Source: Gibbula magus (taxonomy: Eukaryota > Mollusca > Gastropoda > Trochida > Trochidae). Taken from it: a stretch of DNA of 64,000 nt. The notes beneath the pieces were generated by a model. It was given only the letters and a program-made list of their open reading frames with translations. It was not told the DNA's origin and did no database searches. The stretch spans positions 27,765,457-27,829,456 of the forward strand of contig OW388290.1 in assembly GCA_936450465.1 (NCBI GenBank). The letters are read 5' to 3'. A program made the position numbers and the translations under genes. Shown one piece after another: positions 37,533 through 50,169 of the stretch (positions are counted from its first letter, which is position 1; each line of letters opens with the position of its first letter).

Positions 37533-37959
37533 GATACCCACGGCAATACAACACAGGTGAACAATGGGACCGACAGCGTGCTTTATGAGACAATAAACCG
37601 TGCTCGTGATTTAGGACGTCAGTTAGAGTGCCGCCTAGCAAATATCGTCATATTTTACGTCACATTGATTGTTCAATTGCTATCGAAAGTATTCTACGAC
37701 GGGAGGCATTAATATTTTCAAAATATAGTTTATACAAATAACATTATATCTCAACAGATATGTCAATTATGTCATTATTTTCGAAATATGCAATATCTAA
37801 ACCTACTATCTAAAGGTCTAAAACAATATTTAAAGATACACAGCTGATAATGACTGAATCAATTCATACGAATTGGAATGAGCTTCAAATGTATCAATTC
37901 TGCTGGAGAATAACTCAATATGGAGTCGTGTCTAGCCTTGGGCTCAATATTATGTTTAC

Positions 37960-38022
37960 ACTGTCCACAAGGAGGCACAAAGTAATCTAATATCTCGTCA
38001 ATACCGAGGAGAATATGATCGT
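37960..38022 (-). CDS. 63-nt exon-like cassette in unit copy 1
   Basis: A pyrimidine-rich stretch ending TTCTTGGTAG (AG at 38,024-38,023) precedes the frame DHILLGIDEILDYFVPPCGQ, which ends T|GTAAAC. It is phase 1 at both ends. Compared with the 32.9-kb copy, the changes seen (His for Asp, Leu for Ile, Pro for Ser) all alter the protein, so purifying selection is not evident. It may be a live exon, an alternative exon or a passive part of the duplication. Confidence 0.28.
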
Positions 38023-40552
38023 CTACCAAGAACACAATGTAACGGAAAAAACTCAATTGTCAAGGAATGATGTATTACCTTTTAACGTTCTTCCTGGTTA
38101 AACATTAAATTGTACGAACATTTTGAAAACAACTTCAGCTTCAGTAGAAGTGCTATAGTAATTAGTGTTTAAATTATATACTTAAGGGTGACGCTGCAAA
38201 GATGTTGTTTAGTTATTGGAATGTGATGTTGTCATATTTGATGATATTTGATAAAGGTGATTTGGGATTTAACGGTGCTTTCAATATTATTTCACTATTA
38301 CCACGGCTGCTAGTACAATGTATTATTGCAAGGAGGAAGTCCGCAACAACAGTGTGACTATGTATAGTCTAAAAGTAATAAGCTAATATGTCAGCATAAA
38401 CTTTAGAACTGTATGTTCGTGAATTTTCAAACAAACACTTATTCTGATTGACCTTTACAGAGTGACTGATGTGTTCTTGTGAAGATTGTCAGTAAACTCT
38501 TGAAACACATTATTTCCATTCACTTGGCTCCAAGGGGTTTCAGTTCTGTTTAGGGACTGCAGAATTTCGTTTGCATGTAAAGCAATTTTCCTTCTTAAAT
38601 AATAGATTTTAGCTATCATTTTGTAGGTTAACGTGCGATGTAATAATATTTAAAATGTGACAAGAACTTGTATGTGTCATAGTTTCTTGAAATTCGTTAT
38701 TTTATTTAGGCCTAGATAAATATATCTATTCCGCCATTATATCATGACGATGGCAAGTGCACATTAGTGGAAAAATATATCAATTCCGATCACAGAGTGT
38801 TCCCTTACAGTTTGATTAATTACAAAATAATGCGTTTGTTACTCAACTATGCAGGCTCGTATACAAGCTCTGCCCAGATATAGATAGATCGTCCAAAAGA
38901 ACACACTTATATTGCAGAATGATAACATCATCGTTGGAAGACATCTGAAGCCTTGTCAAAAATATGTTCAAAGGCATCCACCGACGACACAAAAGGACCA
39001 ATTTTAAAATAAATAAGGCATCATGTAATTAACAACGTAACATATAATTATATTAGCATGGTAGTTCTTTCATCGTTTCATTTCAAAGATCAATGCTAAC
39101 CCAAATAACATGGACAAAACACATTCTGAATGCTGCTTACTTTTTCATTAAGGCACAACTTTCATTACCAGATGTCACGTAGCTACCCACACAACACAGG
39201 GACAGATAAGACATTGTCTATTTTGTGCTGGGAAGTGAGTATGCTAATTTTATCAAAGTTGACATCTGGGAAATATATAATGCCGTTTTTTATTAAACAT
39301 GATGATTTTTATGAGAAAATGTTCATATGTGCTTATCAACATTTAAAAAATGAATTGGTTCGCAATGAACTCTATTTAATGTTTAAAGTTTTCTATTGAT
39401 ATCTAGTGTTTTCGAAACTAGACAACGTTTTACTGGAATTTTCAATTGAAATTTCCTGGATGTTTCGTTTTGTCCAGTAACGTTAAATGTCACTCAACAT
39501 GGTGTTATGTGTATGCATTATACACTACTGAATTGTTAACACTTGCTTATTGGTATTACATGTTTAGATCTGTTATTTTCTAAAGACATAAGGACACTCT
39601 TGACCATAAAAGAAATGTTAAATTGTGATGAACGATCAGAATACTGACGTTGTGAGCTTTAAGAAAAGACAAGCGAATATGTTTTATTATGTGTAATGAG
39701 TAAGACTAGTTAAAGTAACACCATGTCGATTTGTAACAAATCAATTCCCCCATACACAAGATATAAAACAAACTAGTTCAAAATGTGGTCAAAGATGGAT
39801 TATTTGTTGGTTACAATTACTAAGATTACTAATTATTATTTTATTAACAATACTTACATAAAAACAACTTCGTATTATGTATATTTCTTGTTGTAAATAC
39901 CTCCATATTTTTTACCTTTTAAAAACCTAATTAATTCCACATTCAGCGGAGTGTAGCATTAGCTTTTTAATTCGTTCAGAATATGATTTTATTATCTTAA
40001 ACTATAGTCGAGTTTCGCAGCGTGAGATGTCTTCAACAAGAGGTTTCAAATGACAAAACGTGATTTATCAGTTTTAAGCTCAACGAATGTCTCTCTGGAT
40101 GCATTATTGTGGCAGGTTCATCAAGTATAGCCTGACTGACTCGAGAAGAATGGGTGTACATGAAGATATCAGAGAATTAGTGTGCATTGCGTGCTATAAG
40201 TATTTGATATGTGTTAGCATATGCATTGATAACCTTATTATCCTACCAATTATCATATATATCCATTTCGATTATGTATCAAAGCATAACAGTGGTCAAA
40301 GGATCTATACATGAGTGTATAAAATGAATACGCCAATTCACAGTCCAAAACAATGCTTAAATAAACGTTTATGTTTTATTAATTTAATCCCAAATCATTC
40401 ATCAGTTATGACTTCATGCTATACAATAATATATAATAACCAAGATGTATTAATCTCTGTCTAACAGTTTTCAAGATCTGTTCAGGAAGTGAAATTGTAA
40501 AATGCAACTGGAAATGGTTAAAAATGAAAAGTCTGTAAAAAGTGAAAATCCA

Positions 40553-41015
40553 AAAACACAAAAACTACACATGATGGTTGTTCCACACATTAAGTTTCAT
40601 TATGGTATGTCTTACAGTTTTTGAGTTCTGATCAGGAAACAATATGTTTCCATGGAAACGGCTAATAAGAAGAAAGAAGTTGAAAACCCCAAAAGGCACA
40701 TCTTCACATAACGAATGTTGCACATGCCAAGCGTCATGAACCTAGACCCTACAGTTTGTAAGTTCTCGCCCGTAAATAAAATTGTAAAGTTGTCCATGGG
40801 AACGGCTAAAATTAAAATTCAAAAGACGTCGAAAACCGCAAAAGGCACATCTACACACGATGACTGTTCCACATATCAAGTTTCATTATCTAGGCCTTAC
40901 AGTTTTTGAGTTCTGGTCCGGAAACGAAACCTGGACGGACGGTCGGACGGATTGAGATAATTTCTATATCCCCCGACTTAGTTGTGGCGAGGGATAGCAA
41001 GCAAGGAAGCGGGTC
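40553..41015 (+). repeat. Minisatellite-like repeat, about 145-bp period
   Basis: Three imperfect units each carry AAAGGCACATCT(A/T)CACA, a GTTCCACATA-type stretch, TTTCATTAT and ACAGTTTTTGAGTTCTG. The array ends in a GGACGGACGGTCGGACGG tract (about 40,929-40,950) followed by ATATCCCCCGACTT. Repeats of this design are common in mollusc and other invertebrate genomes (general knowledge). One unit survives at 53,740-53,890 in copy 3. Confidence 0.65.
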
Positions 41016-42539
41016 TCCTACCAAGAGTCATGTCCTGCTGATTCCCAATAAAGTATTATCAACCCAGTTTTATAGACTCTGTAACCTTGTGTGGTCTGTC
41101 TGGCTATGCCTTGTTGTTACCACTTTCCGATTGCTTAATCTTACAAAATAATCTTTCTTATGGTCTCTTTTTGAGAAACACAGGTTTTTCAGTGTATTTA
41201 AAATCGTGGAATAAGTTAAAACCTTCTCATCAAACTCCGTATGTTCAGCGAGTTATAGAATGAAGCCTAAGTCTTTTAAAGAAAACCAGTAGTTGCCATT
41301 CCTTATGTATATTTATAACATTGTACATTGTGGTAATTGGCAGTTGTTATTAACCAATCATCATGAACCACAATTAACATATATGATAATGCAATTGATT
41401 TAGTTAAGATATTGTCATGACAAGGTTATGTTTCTCTCACGAAAAATGCACCGAATGCGAGGAATACGTCAGTCGTGTGTTTCACCCTTAAAGCACATAC
41501 ATGATATGTACAAAAGTTGGTGAATTTGTATCTTCGTGCATATGTCCAGATCCAATCATATCAATGCTTATTCGCTGCTTGATTCTGACACAATTACATC
41601 ACGGCTTTATCAATTAATAGAATCAATTTCTTTCTTCCAGAAGTCCGTGTATCACTTGAAACATCACGCAAAATACTGAATAAACAATTACATTTATAGG
41701 ATCATATCAGTTTGGGTTTTGCATCCAATAATTAATTTGCTCAAATGATTTTCTCACTAAGGCAGGATATCATCAATTGAGCATATGCGAGGAGTCATTT
41801 TACAATATAAAATACAACACAAGTCTTGGAAATGATATAAACTATTCTAGAACCATAGCAGTTATACCTCTACTATTATATCAAAATAGTTTATGGATTC
41901 ATTCATCATTAACGCTAAACAGTCTAATAATCTTGTACAATATTGTCATATGTACAATTCATTGATACATTGAACAAACAATTGCCATTTAATATTAAAC
42001 ATAATAATAGCATATGTATTACATGCCATTTCGTATATACACATCTATTGTGAAACGGCGAGTATTTAAGAATTAAACGATGATCATTATTATTAACATT
42101 GATTTTAATTATATTCCAGATGTTGGCTTTAAGTTGATATTGTATACTTTTCACTGATGTTAGATCGTATTCTCTTAGTATCCATAGTTACGTCAGTCTT
42201 GAATGTTATCTGTAAATGTCAGATATCAATGACTTGATGTGTGATGAGACAATATCAGGTTCTAGTTTACGGATTACGTACCACAATATCATTGAACACA
42301 GAAGGAAATTAAGTGCTCTGACAGTGTCGTACACTGAACATTGCTCACAAACACTTTCTTCTATTGCATAATTCATTAATGAAATAATACAGTGGAGAGT
42401 TAGTCGAAGAAAGGAATGTTCATACATATGTAAAATAAGTAAGGTGTTAATAGCTTCACAACTTAGTAAGTAGGAATGTCATGATGTTAGTAATAATTAC
42501 ATTTCAGATGATGTGCATGTAACATTGTTATAGTTGGGG

Positions 42540-42640
42540 TAGCTCTATCCGCATTTGCAGAGCTTAGTTCCTTGCAGGATTCGAACCCACACTGTCATAA
42601 TCAGACACCAATCGCCAGAACAGACTGTATCATATTATCA
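42540..42640 (-). repeat. tRNA-derived SINE head, unit copy 1
   Basis: The minus strand carries a perfect B box, GGTTCGAATCC (42,587-42,577), a TGGCGATTGG A-box-like stretch (42,617-42,608) and a 4-5 bp anticodon-like stem around TGATTAT. The T stem does not pair well, so this is not an intact tRNA. Equivalent sequences at 55.27 and 62.99 kb share flanks beyond the SINE, so they were copied with the unit rather than inserted separately. Confidence 0.6.
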
Positions 42641-43559
42641 TTTTCACCTGCAAAGAACTCGACAGAAACTAGGTCCAATAACCCGTAGCTAACGGATAAT
42701 CTGTTAGAAAGTGGTGTTATCTAAATGCATGTGTTGACCGAAAGAGAAATATCCAGGTATTCGTTTTCATATGTATGTACCAGAATCAGTTTTCATTGAG
42801 AGTCCATGACTAACTGTCTTACAAATCTGTTTCAGATATCATGTCCTGCTTATGCAATTTTTAACAAGACCAAGCAAAGATACTTTATTTTGGCTGGTGA
42901 CTTACTTGTATGATATCAAATTCCAAGGTTCCAACTTATTCAATTTGACCGCTGATTAATGCAAACACGTTTTTCTTTTGTCTGTGAATGAAATACCATA
43001 TACCTGTAACCAATCGTGAAGTAAACTGTTTCACTGTTTACCACGAACACTGTTGAATTCGTGTCTAGTATAGAATAAACTATTTTGGACAGAGTCATTT
43101 TTATAGTTTTATGACAAAGGAATAAGTTCGTTATCTATTTGGGAGACATGGACATAGATTTTTTTCTCTTTCAAAATAGCAAAAATAGTATGTCTTTTAT
43201 TAAAACTATGTATGAAAACTTTGAGGTAGAACACTTTAAATAGTTATTTACATAACTAATAATACTGCCATCGGCAAATTATATTCATTTCTACCTATTT
43301 TTTTCTTAAATAAAGAGTGTTTTCAATGTTTACCCTTAAAATAAGAGAAGATTCATTTTACATTCTTAATTCATTTTAAAACATAAAAGGAATGAGAAGT
43401 GAAGCTTTTATCAGCGCTTCAAGTGTGGAAAATTTTGCAGGGCATTGCTGGTAAGTTTGATGATAAATAACTTCGTTCCTTTAGGATATTCTATCAATGA
43501 ATGTTTTTTTATCATTAAAATGATAAAATTAGTAAGAAAATAGTTTGTTTCTTATTTCC

Positions 43560-46500
43560 CGGAATGCCAGCATATGGCGGTTCCTGTCGATAGATCTTAC
43601 CCTTTAACCTTCCGTGATTATAACACAAGCCTTTATACATTAATGGAAATAATTATATCCTCCGAAGCTTCCGTGTGTCACACGAGACTTAACACGAAAT
43701 AATAAATAAACAATTACATAAAGGATAATACTACTTTGGCTTTCATACCTTAGGCTAGATCGACGCGATATTAATAGATGTCATATGGCTAGACACTGCC
43801 ACTCAGCTATTCACTTAGAAATGTGTTAAGAAACACCAATTTGTTAGACCATTAAAATGAATATTATGATCAGAAAGAAACTAGTATGAAAAGGAGAAAG
43901 TTAAATCATAGTTTAGTGGTCCTGCTGTTTTGCTGTCCAAGAACAGGTACAGTTATTCCGAAAGCCAACGATACATGTCGATCAGTGTTATGTTATGTGG
44001 CATTCAAGTGAACTTATAACATTTTAAATAACTAACTTTTCACAAATTTCATAGGTTAAAGCGGTGTGGATTTCAAAGCCACAACATTTTTAAATGTCAG
44101 ATTCAATTAAACTTGCCTCATCTACGAATCCGGAAAGATGTAACTTTAAGAAACTATTTAAAACAAGGAGCTGTTTTAGTCATTAGATTGAACACTAATT
44201 AACAGGAAGGGTGTGACTGGCTAGTAACTAACAATACATGACACAAATTATTAATGCCAAAGTCAATGTGGTAAAATATCAATATGCGAAAACATCTTAA
44301 ATTTAGATGAACTGAATATCATGAGAAAATATTGCAAATACAAATACCTATTGTGTTGCACTAAATTCGGCATTACTCATTGGACAAGATATCTCAAAAC
44401 CTTAGCATCATTTTCCAATGGAAAGAAAGACCATGTGCATTTAAATACTTGGATTCCTTTTGAAATTAAATATGAGTAGGTCATTACAACCTCAATATAT
44501 GATCAATCACGATATTAACATGATGCAAGGTATGCAAATGGCAACATGTTCCACTACAAAGTTTCCCAGTAGCAGGCGATAGTTTTAAGTCAGTGTCAGA
44601 GTTAAACGGTTTAAATAGAATTGGAAAAGGTATTTTGTCATACTGACATAAATTCGTAGAATGCAGTTTCCTTTTCTAAGCGTGACAGATGTAATATGTA
44701 TATTCTTGGCTAAACATTAATCATATTATAAATGTACTCGTTTTATTTAGCAGTCAGCAGCCATTTTGAATGCACTTTGATATGCTAATGAAAGTTTATC
44801 CAAAAATGGAAATTCAGTAAAAACGATCCCTGATAGAAACCGTCATTTCAAAGGATGTATGTACATTGTACATGTATGTATTGTTGTGTATTTAAAGCTA
44901 CAAATTCCATGGTAAGCTATATTATTTAAAACGTAACAACCCGACAATCTTGACAGTCGAAGAGACTTGAATTCGTGATAAAGAATAAACTGTTATCATA
45001 ACAGACTTCTGCCAGCATAATAGATGAATTCATGTATTGTCCTCAAATACATGTACTCCCATGAACTATTATAAAACCATCAATGTTTTCTTATGAGGAA
45101 TGAATTATTAGCCTTATTCAAGATTTTATTGGAGAGTAATGCGATGATTCTATTTGTGTTTCTATTCTCGCAATATTGTAACTAGAATAGCCGTATTTCT
45201 CATTGTCTGTGACAATATTTAAAGATACACAGCTGATAATAACGAAATCCATTTATACGAACAGAAATGAGCTTCAAACGTATCAATTCTGCTACAGAAT
45301 AACTCAATATGGACTTGTGTCTAGCCTCAAGCTCAATATTATGTTTACACTGTCCACAAGGAGACACAAAGTAATCTAATATCCCGTCAATACCGAGGAG
45401 AATATCATCGTCTAACAAGAGGTAACGGAAAAACTATTGTCAGGAAATGATTATTACCTCCTAACAATGTTCCTTGTTCAATATTAAATTTAAACATCGT
45501 TTTTGAGCATTTGAAACAACTTGAACTTCAGTAGAGGTTTTATGTTGATTAGCGTTTAAATTATGTATTTAGGGCAGATACTGCATGGAGGCTATGTGAT
45601 TTACAACATATTGGATTATGTTGTCATGTTGAACGATATTTGATAAAGGTGAGGTTACAGCATTTGGAGTATACCACCGCTTTCAAAATCATTTCACTGT
45701 TATCAAGGTTACTAATATTACTGCAGAGGAAGACCTAAACAACATTGTCGTTCTTCATAAAAGGAATAGGCTGATAGTGTAACAAACTGTGGAGCTGTAT
45801 GTTCGTGAACACTCACAACCCCTTATTCTGGTTTACCTTTCCATATTAACTGATGTGTTCTTTGTGAAGATTGTGATTTGTGAAGGGGATTCGGTATTAT
45901 TCAGGGAGTGAAGATTTTGCTTTGCATGTAGAGCAATTTGAGACATTTCAGTAATCAATTTTGTTGTTTTATATGTTGTGTGATGTAATGATAGTTAAAT
46001 GTGACTTCAATGTGTGATCGTTTCTTGAATTTCGATTGTTTATTTTGAGAAATAAATAGATTATGCCATTATATTACGAGGACAGCAAGGACAAATTAGT
46101 GGAAAAAATTAAAATAAAAAGAGAGGTACCTTGCAGTTTGATTAACTACAATATGCCTACTACAATGTCCTGTTTACTACATGTATGTAGGCTTATATAC
46201 AAGCTATGATCTGATTTACATAGATCGTCCTAGAGGAAACAATACTATTGCAGAAAGATAACATTATGTTTAAAGACATCTGTAACGTTGTCAAAAACAT
46301 GTTTGAAAGCAACTGACGACACAAAAGGACCAAATATTAGAATAAATAAGGCAACATGTAATTAACAATGTAACACATGTTAGGACATACATGTAATTAT
46401 ATTAGCATCGTAGTCCTTTCAACGTTTCATTTCAAAGATCAATGCAAAAAATAACAAGGACAAAACAACGTCTGAATTCTGAATATTTTTCATTAAGGCA

Positions 46501-48000
46501 CAAATTGTATTATCAGATGTCACGAAGCTACCCAAACATCACTAGGACAAATTAGATATTGTCTATTTTGTGCCGGGAAGTGAGTATGCTAATTTTATCA
46601 CAGGTGACATCTTGAAAATTCAAAATGCTGTTTTCCATTAAACATGATCCGACATAACATTTGTTTTTAGGAGAAAATGTTCATATGTGATATCAACATT
46701 TAAAAAATTAATTGGTTCACACTGATGTCTATTTTAATGTTTAAACTTCTATATTGACATCTACTGATTTCGAGACAAGAATCTTCAATTGAAATCTCCT
46801 TGATGTTCGTTTTGCCCAGTCATGCCAAATGCCACTGAACATTTTGTTAAGTATATGCGTTAAACATGTACACTACTGAATTGTTGATACTTGCTTATTG
46901 GCACAATCTGCTAAAATATACTAGTATTACATGTTTAGATCTTAGATCATAATGACTAGTCTGGCATTAAATGACAGATTTAAATGCGGTGAACCATAAG
47001 AATACTGACGTTATGAACTTTAAGAAAAGAACAGCGAATATGTAATATGTGTCATGAGTTAGACTAGTTTTAGTAACACTGTGATTAGGTGTATCAAATC
47101 AATTCCCTCTTATGGAAGATTTAAAAAAACAAGTTCAAATGTGGTCAAAGATGGATTATCCATCGATAAAAAAATATGCATATTATATACACTTGTACAT
47201 AATTTAAATCCGGATAATGTATAATATGTATTTCAGTAACAACACTTACTAAAAAAAACTGGTGAATATGAATCATTTCTTAATGTAAATATCTCAATAT
47301 TATGAACCTTTCACAAAACTTATTAATTCCACTTTCCCATTAGAATAGCATTAGCTTTTTCAATTCGTTAAGAATATGATTTAATTATCTTAATCTTTTC
47401 TCGAGTTGTGCAGCGTACGATGTCTTCAAATAGAGTTTCCAAACGACAACTGAAACCGGATTTTCAATTTACCATTTTGACACAAGATAAAAAACGTGAT
47501 TTATCAGTTTTTAGCACAAAGAATGTATCTCTGGATGCATTAATTTTCCAACATAAATGACATAAGGGATTTGGAAGCTCTTTTGTTATTAACACTGTCA
47601 TTATTATGACCAGTTCATCAAGTATAGCCAAATGACGTTCCAAAATTGGCAAACAGGAAGATATCAGAGAATACGTTTGCAGTTATACATGCATTGATAC
47701 ATGTTATCCATATGGTAAGGGAAAAGGTATGCACTGGTAAACTTATTATCTACCAATTATCATAGAAATCCATTTCCATAACTTATCCCCAAGTATAAAA
47801 CCATGAACTTGGTAAAAGGTCTGTACACAAGTGTATGAAATGAGTACGTTCCTAAACCAGGTACCTAATAGAATTGTCCAAATACAGAAAAAAAACATTC
47901 AAGGTGACACCTTACTGTAAGCTCTTGAACCAAAATTCCCAACTACAGTTGTAACTAGCGAGTAAGTGGGTCTCCGACTAAGAGCCATGCCTCGCTTATT
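43560..48000 (+). repeat. Tandem duplication unit, copy 2
   Basis: Contains block A (43,560-43,830), block G (43,900-44,960), the cassette (45,411-45,349, minus) and block C (45,960-48,000). Block F is missing. The stretch 45,430-45,960 closely follows 38,060-38,600 of copy 1 (GTGTTTAAATTAT, GATATTTGATAAAGGTGA). No complete gene is visible. Confidence 0.72.
45349..45411 (-). CDS. 63-nt exon-like cassette in unit copy 2
   Basis: Same layout: an AG acceptor (45,413-45,412) after TTACCTCTTGTT, the frame DDILLGIDGILDYFVSPCGQ, and T|GTAAAC. The frame is intact; one Glu has become Gly relative to its relatives. Confidence 0.28.
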
Positions 48001-48746
48001 CCAAATATTACCAATATAGATTTATGAAACCAGTTTTATAATCCTATGTTTTTACTCCTCGGGGACTAGACCGATGAATAATCTTTAAAACAAGATTCAT
48101 GTTTTGAATTTTGATGTTTATTGACACCTTTGTAAGAATGAACTTGCAAACAATTTTGCATTCAAATATTCCTGTGTATTCTGTCATGACAATGACAATG
48201 ACAACATGAGCGGGGGGCCGTCTATATTTGAAATATGTGAAAACATCATGTGTATGTCCAAATACCTGCAAAAAGAGCGACATCTAATTTGAAATAATGT
48301 TTATGCATATTATACCAAATGTGACAGGAATAGTTGTGTAATGAATATACTCAGTGGATGATGTTGTTAAAATAATAACGTGTACCTCTTTGATGGTTTA
48401 ACTTTGCCAAGTGATGCTCTATTGGGGATCCCATCCATGTGTTTTCTTACTAAAACATATCAACACGATTTGAATAAAGTAATACACTAGATGATGTAAT
48501 ATCATTAAGATGAGTCAATGACTCTATTCGCTTTGAAGTATCGCTTGATTTCACACAAGCAATGGGTGTAAAGGGTAACATGTCAACACTTCTAGATCAG
48601 ATAACTTATACAGCTTAAGACAATGCAGTTGACGGAAGGACTCAAACTTCCTCATTTAACTGATACAGTTGGGACCAGTACTCAGTATGTTGCACACTGC
48701 TTCTTTGGTGAGACTAGAGGTAATGCATTTACCGAGCTCCTCATTT

Positions 48747-49076
48747 TCATTGTACAGTGTTTACATCCCGACAGTCCCCTCTATGGCTTTCTTTCTTAAG
48801 TTGCCGACGAATCGTATCTTCGTCTTCTAGAGCTTGAGTGTGGCATGTGACATTCCTAACGAAATCAAGTGTTGATGATAATCTCCTTTTAGTCCGGTTG
48901 CCAAACCCCTGATTTTTGGACAACCTTGCATTGGGGTATGTACAAAGCTTTTTTTGCTGTTTCTTTACCTCTGAGGTGTGCTCTTCAAGAATCTGAAAGA
49001 TGCCACTGTCATCATTGGGCAATCCCCACAATATGAAGTTTTGGATATATATATAGTATGTTGCAGACTGCTTCAC
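48747..49076 (-). other. Unassigned open frame of 109 codons
   Basis: The longest minus-strand frame in the right half. It is rich in Lys, Arg, Glu and Ser (ILEEHTSEVKKQQKKLCTYP, NRTKRRLSSTLDFVRN, LEDEDTIRRQLKKESHRG), unlike the AT-rich noise around it. The composition suggests a remnant of a nucleic-acid-binding or mobile-element protein. I recognise no domain. It lies 0.7 kb from the Crypton-like remnant and could belong to the same insertion. Confidence 0.28.
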
Positions 49077-49788
49077 TCAGTGAGATCCAGAAGTCATCCA
49101 TGCCTGTTATTTGGGTTTACGTGTCGAGGATTGTGAAAATTCGCCTGTGCATTCTCTGTTGGATTCAAATAAAGAGACTCTTGGTGAGTAGGTCAATGAT
49201 TGATTGTGTTGGGTTCTATTGCGGCGTCGATTGACTGCTATGTTCAATTGATCAGTATGTTTCGAGTCCTGCATAAGGCAGTTGCGATCCGGGTATGCTT
49301 CACGAGGAAACGACAGCTGACGAGAGATTAAAGAATATTCTGGTATATTCTAGTAGAATCTAATATTCCTGTTATAATGCAAATATTCAAGTTAACGCCA
49401 GCCAAAATGATACGGATACTCTGATGCTTGATACGGATACTCAGGGTTGGGACTTTCATCTGTGTTTTCCTCGGATAAAAGTTATTAAGTAAGAGTCAAA
49501 CATCACATTATGTCATTGATATTGTCATCAGATCCAATAAGTATTTGTATAATAGATACCTTGACAGTTGCATATACTACACTGTAACCAACCAAGTGAT
49601 TAACCTGTGCGTTCACGTGTCGAACATGACATACCCCTACTTTAACAGTCTCAGCAGTTCAACCGAAGACGTCTCGTTATCTGATGTAAGTTAGTGATAG
49701 ATAACTTCACAACGTATCTCTGTTACCTTTTGTGGTCTGTTTGGCTTCGCCTTGACACTCTCCGTAAGGGATATAAACCTGCTAAGCA

Positions 49789-50025
49789 ATGGAAAGAGAG
49801 GACGATGATGATATATTTATCACACACCAAGTGTGGTAAATGTGGAAAACAATGTCGACGACAGTGACAGTGACAGTGACTTTCAATTTCGTTTTGGTGA
49901 ACCCTTGGATATATATGATATTGATAAAGAGCTTGAAATGTGTGTTCCGAAAGCAACCAAGTACAAGAATGATTTGGCCGTGTGAGTATTTTCAAGGTGG
50001 TAAGAAGAAAGATGTCAGAGGTCTA
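49789..50025 (+). pseudogene. Broken Crypton/KIAA1958-like (DUF3504-type) N-terminal remnant
   Basis: An ATG at 49,789 begins MEREDDDDIFITHQVW and hits TAA (49,837-49,839). The adjoining frame then reads NVDDSDSDSDFQFRF, GEPLDIYDIDKELEMCVP and KATKYKNDLAV, then a TGA, VFSRW, a TAA and EER. The order acidic leader, then (C)VPK.T.YK...AV.VF..WQ, is the pattern that precedes the tyrosine-recombinase-like domain of Crypton-derived proteins such as KIAA1958 and ZMYM2-type genes (from memory of the family). One frame change and two stops show it is dead. The catalytic region is absent. Confidence 0.4.
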
Positions 50026-50169
50026 TGGCATGTAATTCAACTAACACACATAGTAACATATTTACCATGAATATAGGTGACGGTAATGTTATGCGACATG
50101 TCGTAAAATGACCATTATAAACGTGTTAAGGTAAATTTAAGCGCTTCCTGTTAGTTTACGAATTAGCAT

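Larger units (their letters stand above)
36630..43060 (+). repeat. Tandem duplication unit, copy 1
   Basis: Blocks in order: a B-box-like lead-in (36,630-36,730); block A (36,840-37,010, marked by ATAATGAATAAACAATT and GGATAATACTACTTTGGCTT); the 63-nt cassette (38,022-37,960, minus); block C (38,610-41,150); and block F (41,300-43,060) with a SINE head. The same blocks recur in the same order and orientation further right. Copy 1 lacks about 70 bp present in the others at 40,110 (GGATGCATTA joined directly to TTGTGGCAGG). No complete gene is visible in it. Confidence 0.75.
48001..50165. other. Unduplicated insert between unit copies 2 and 3
   Basis: This 2.2-kb stretch has no counterpart that I can see in the other copies. 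It contains an unassigned minus-strand open frame (48,747-49,076), a short hairpin near 48,537-48,563 and the broken Crypton-like remnant at 49,789-50,025. Confidence 0.5.

Noticed and set aside
42577..42617. Functional tRNA gene on the minus strand
   Set aside because: B box is good but the T stem does not pair and U33 is missing; repeated copies share SINE-type flanks.
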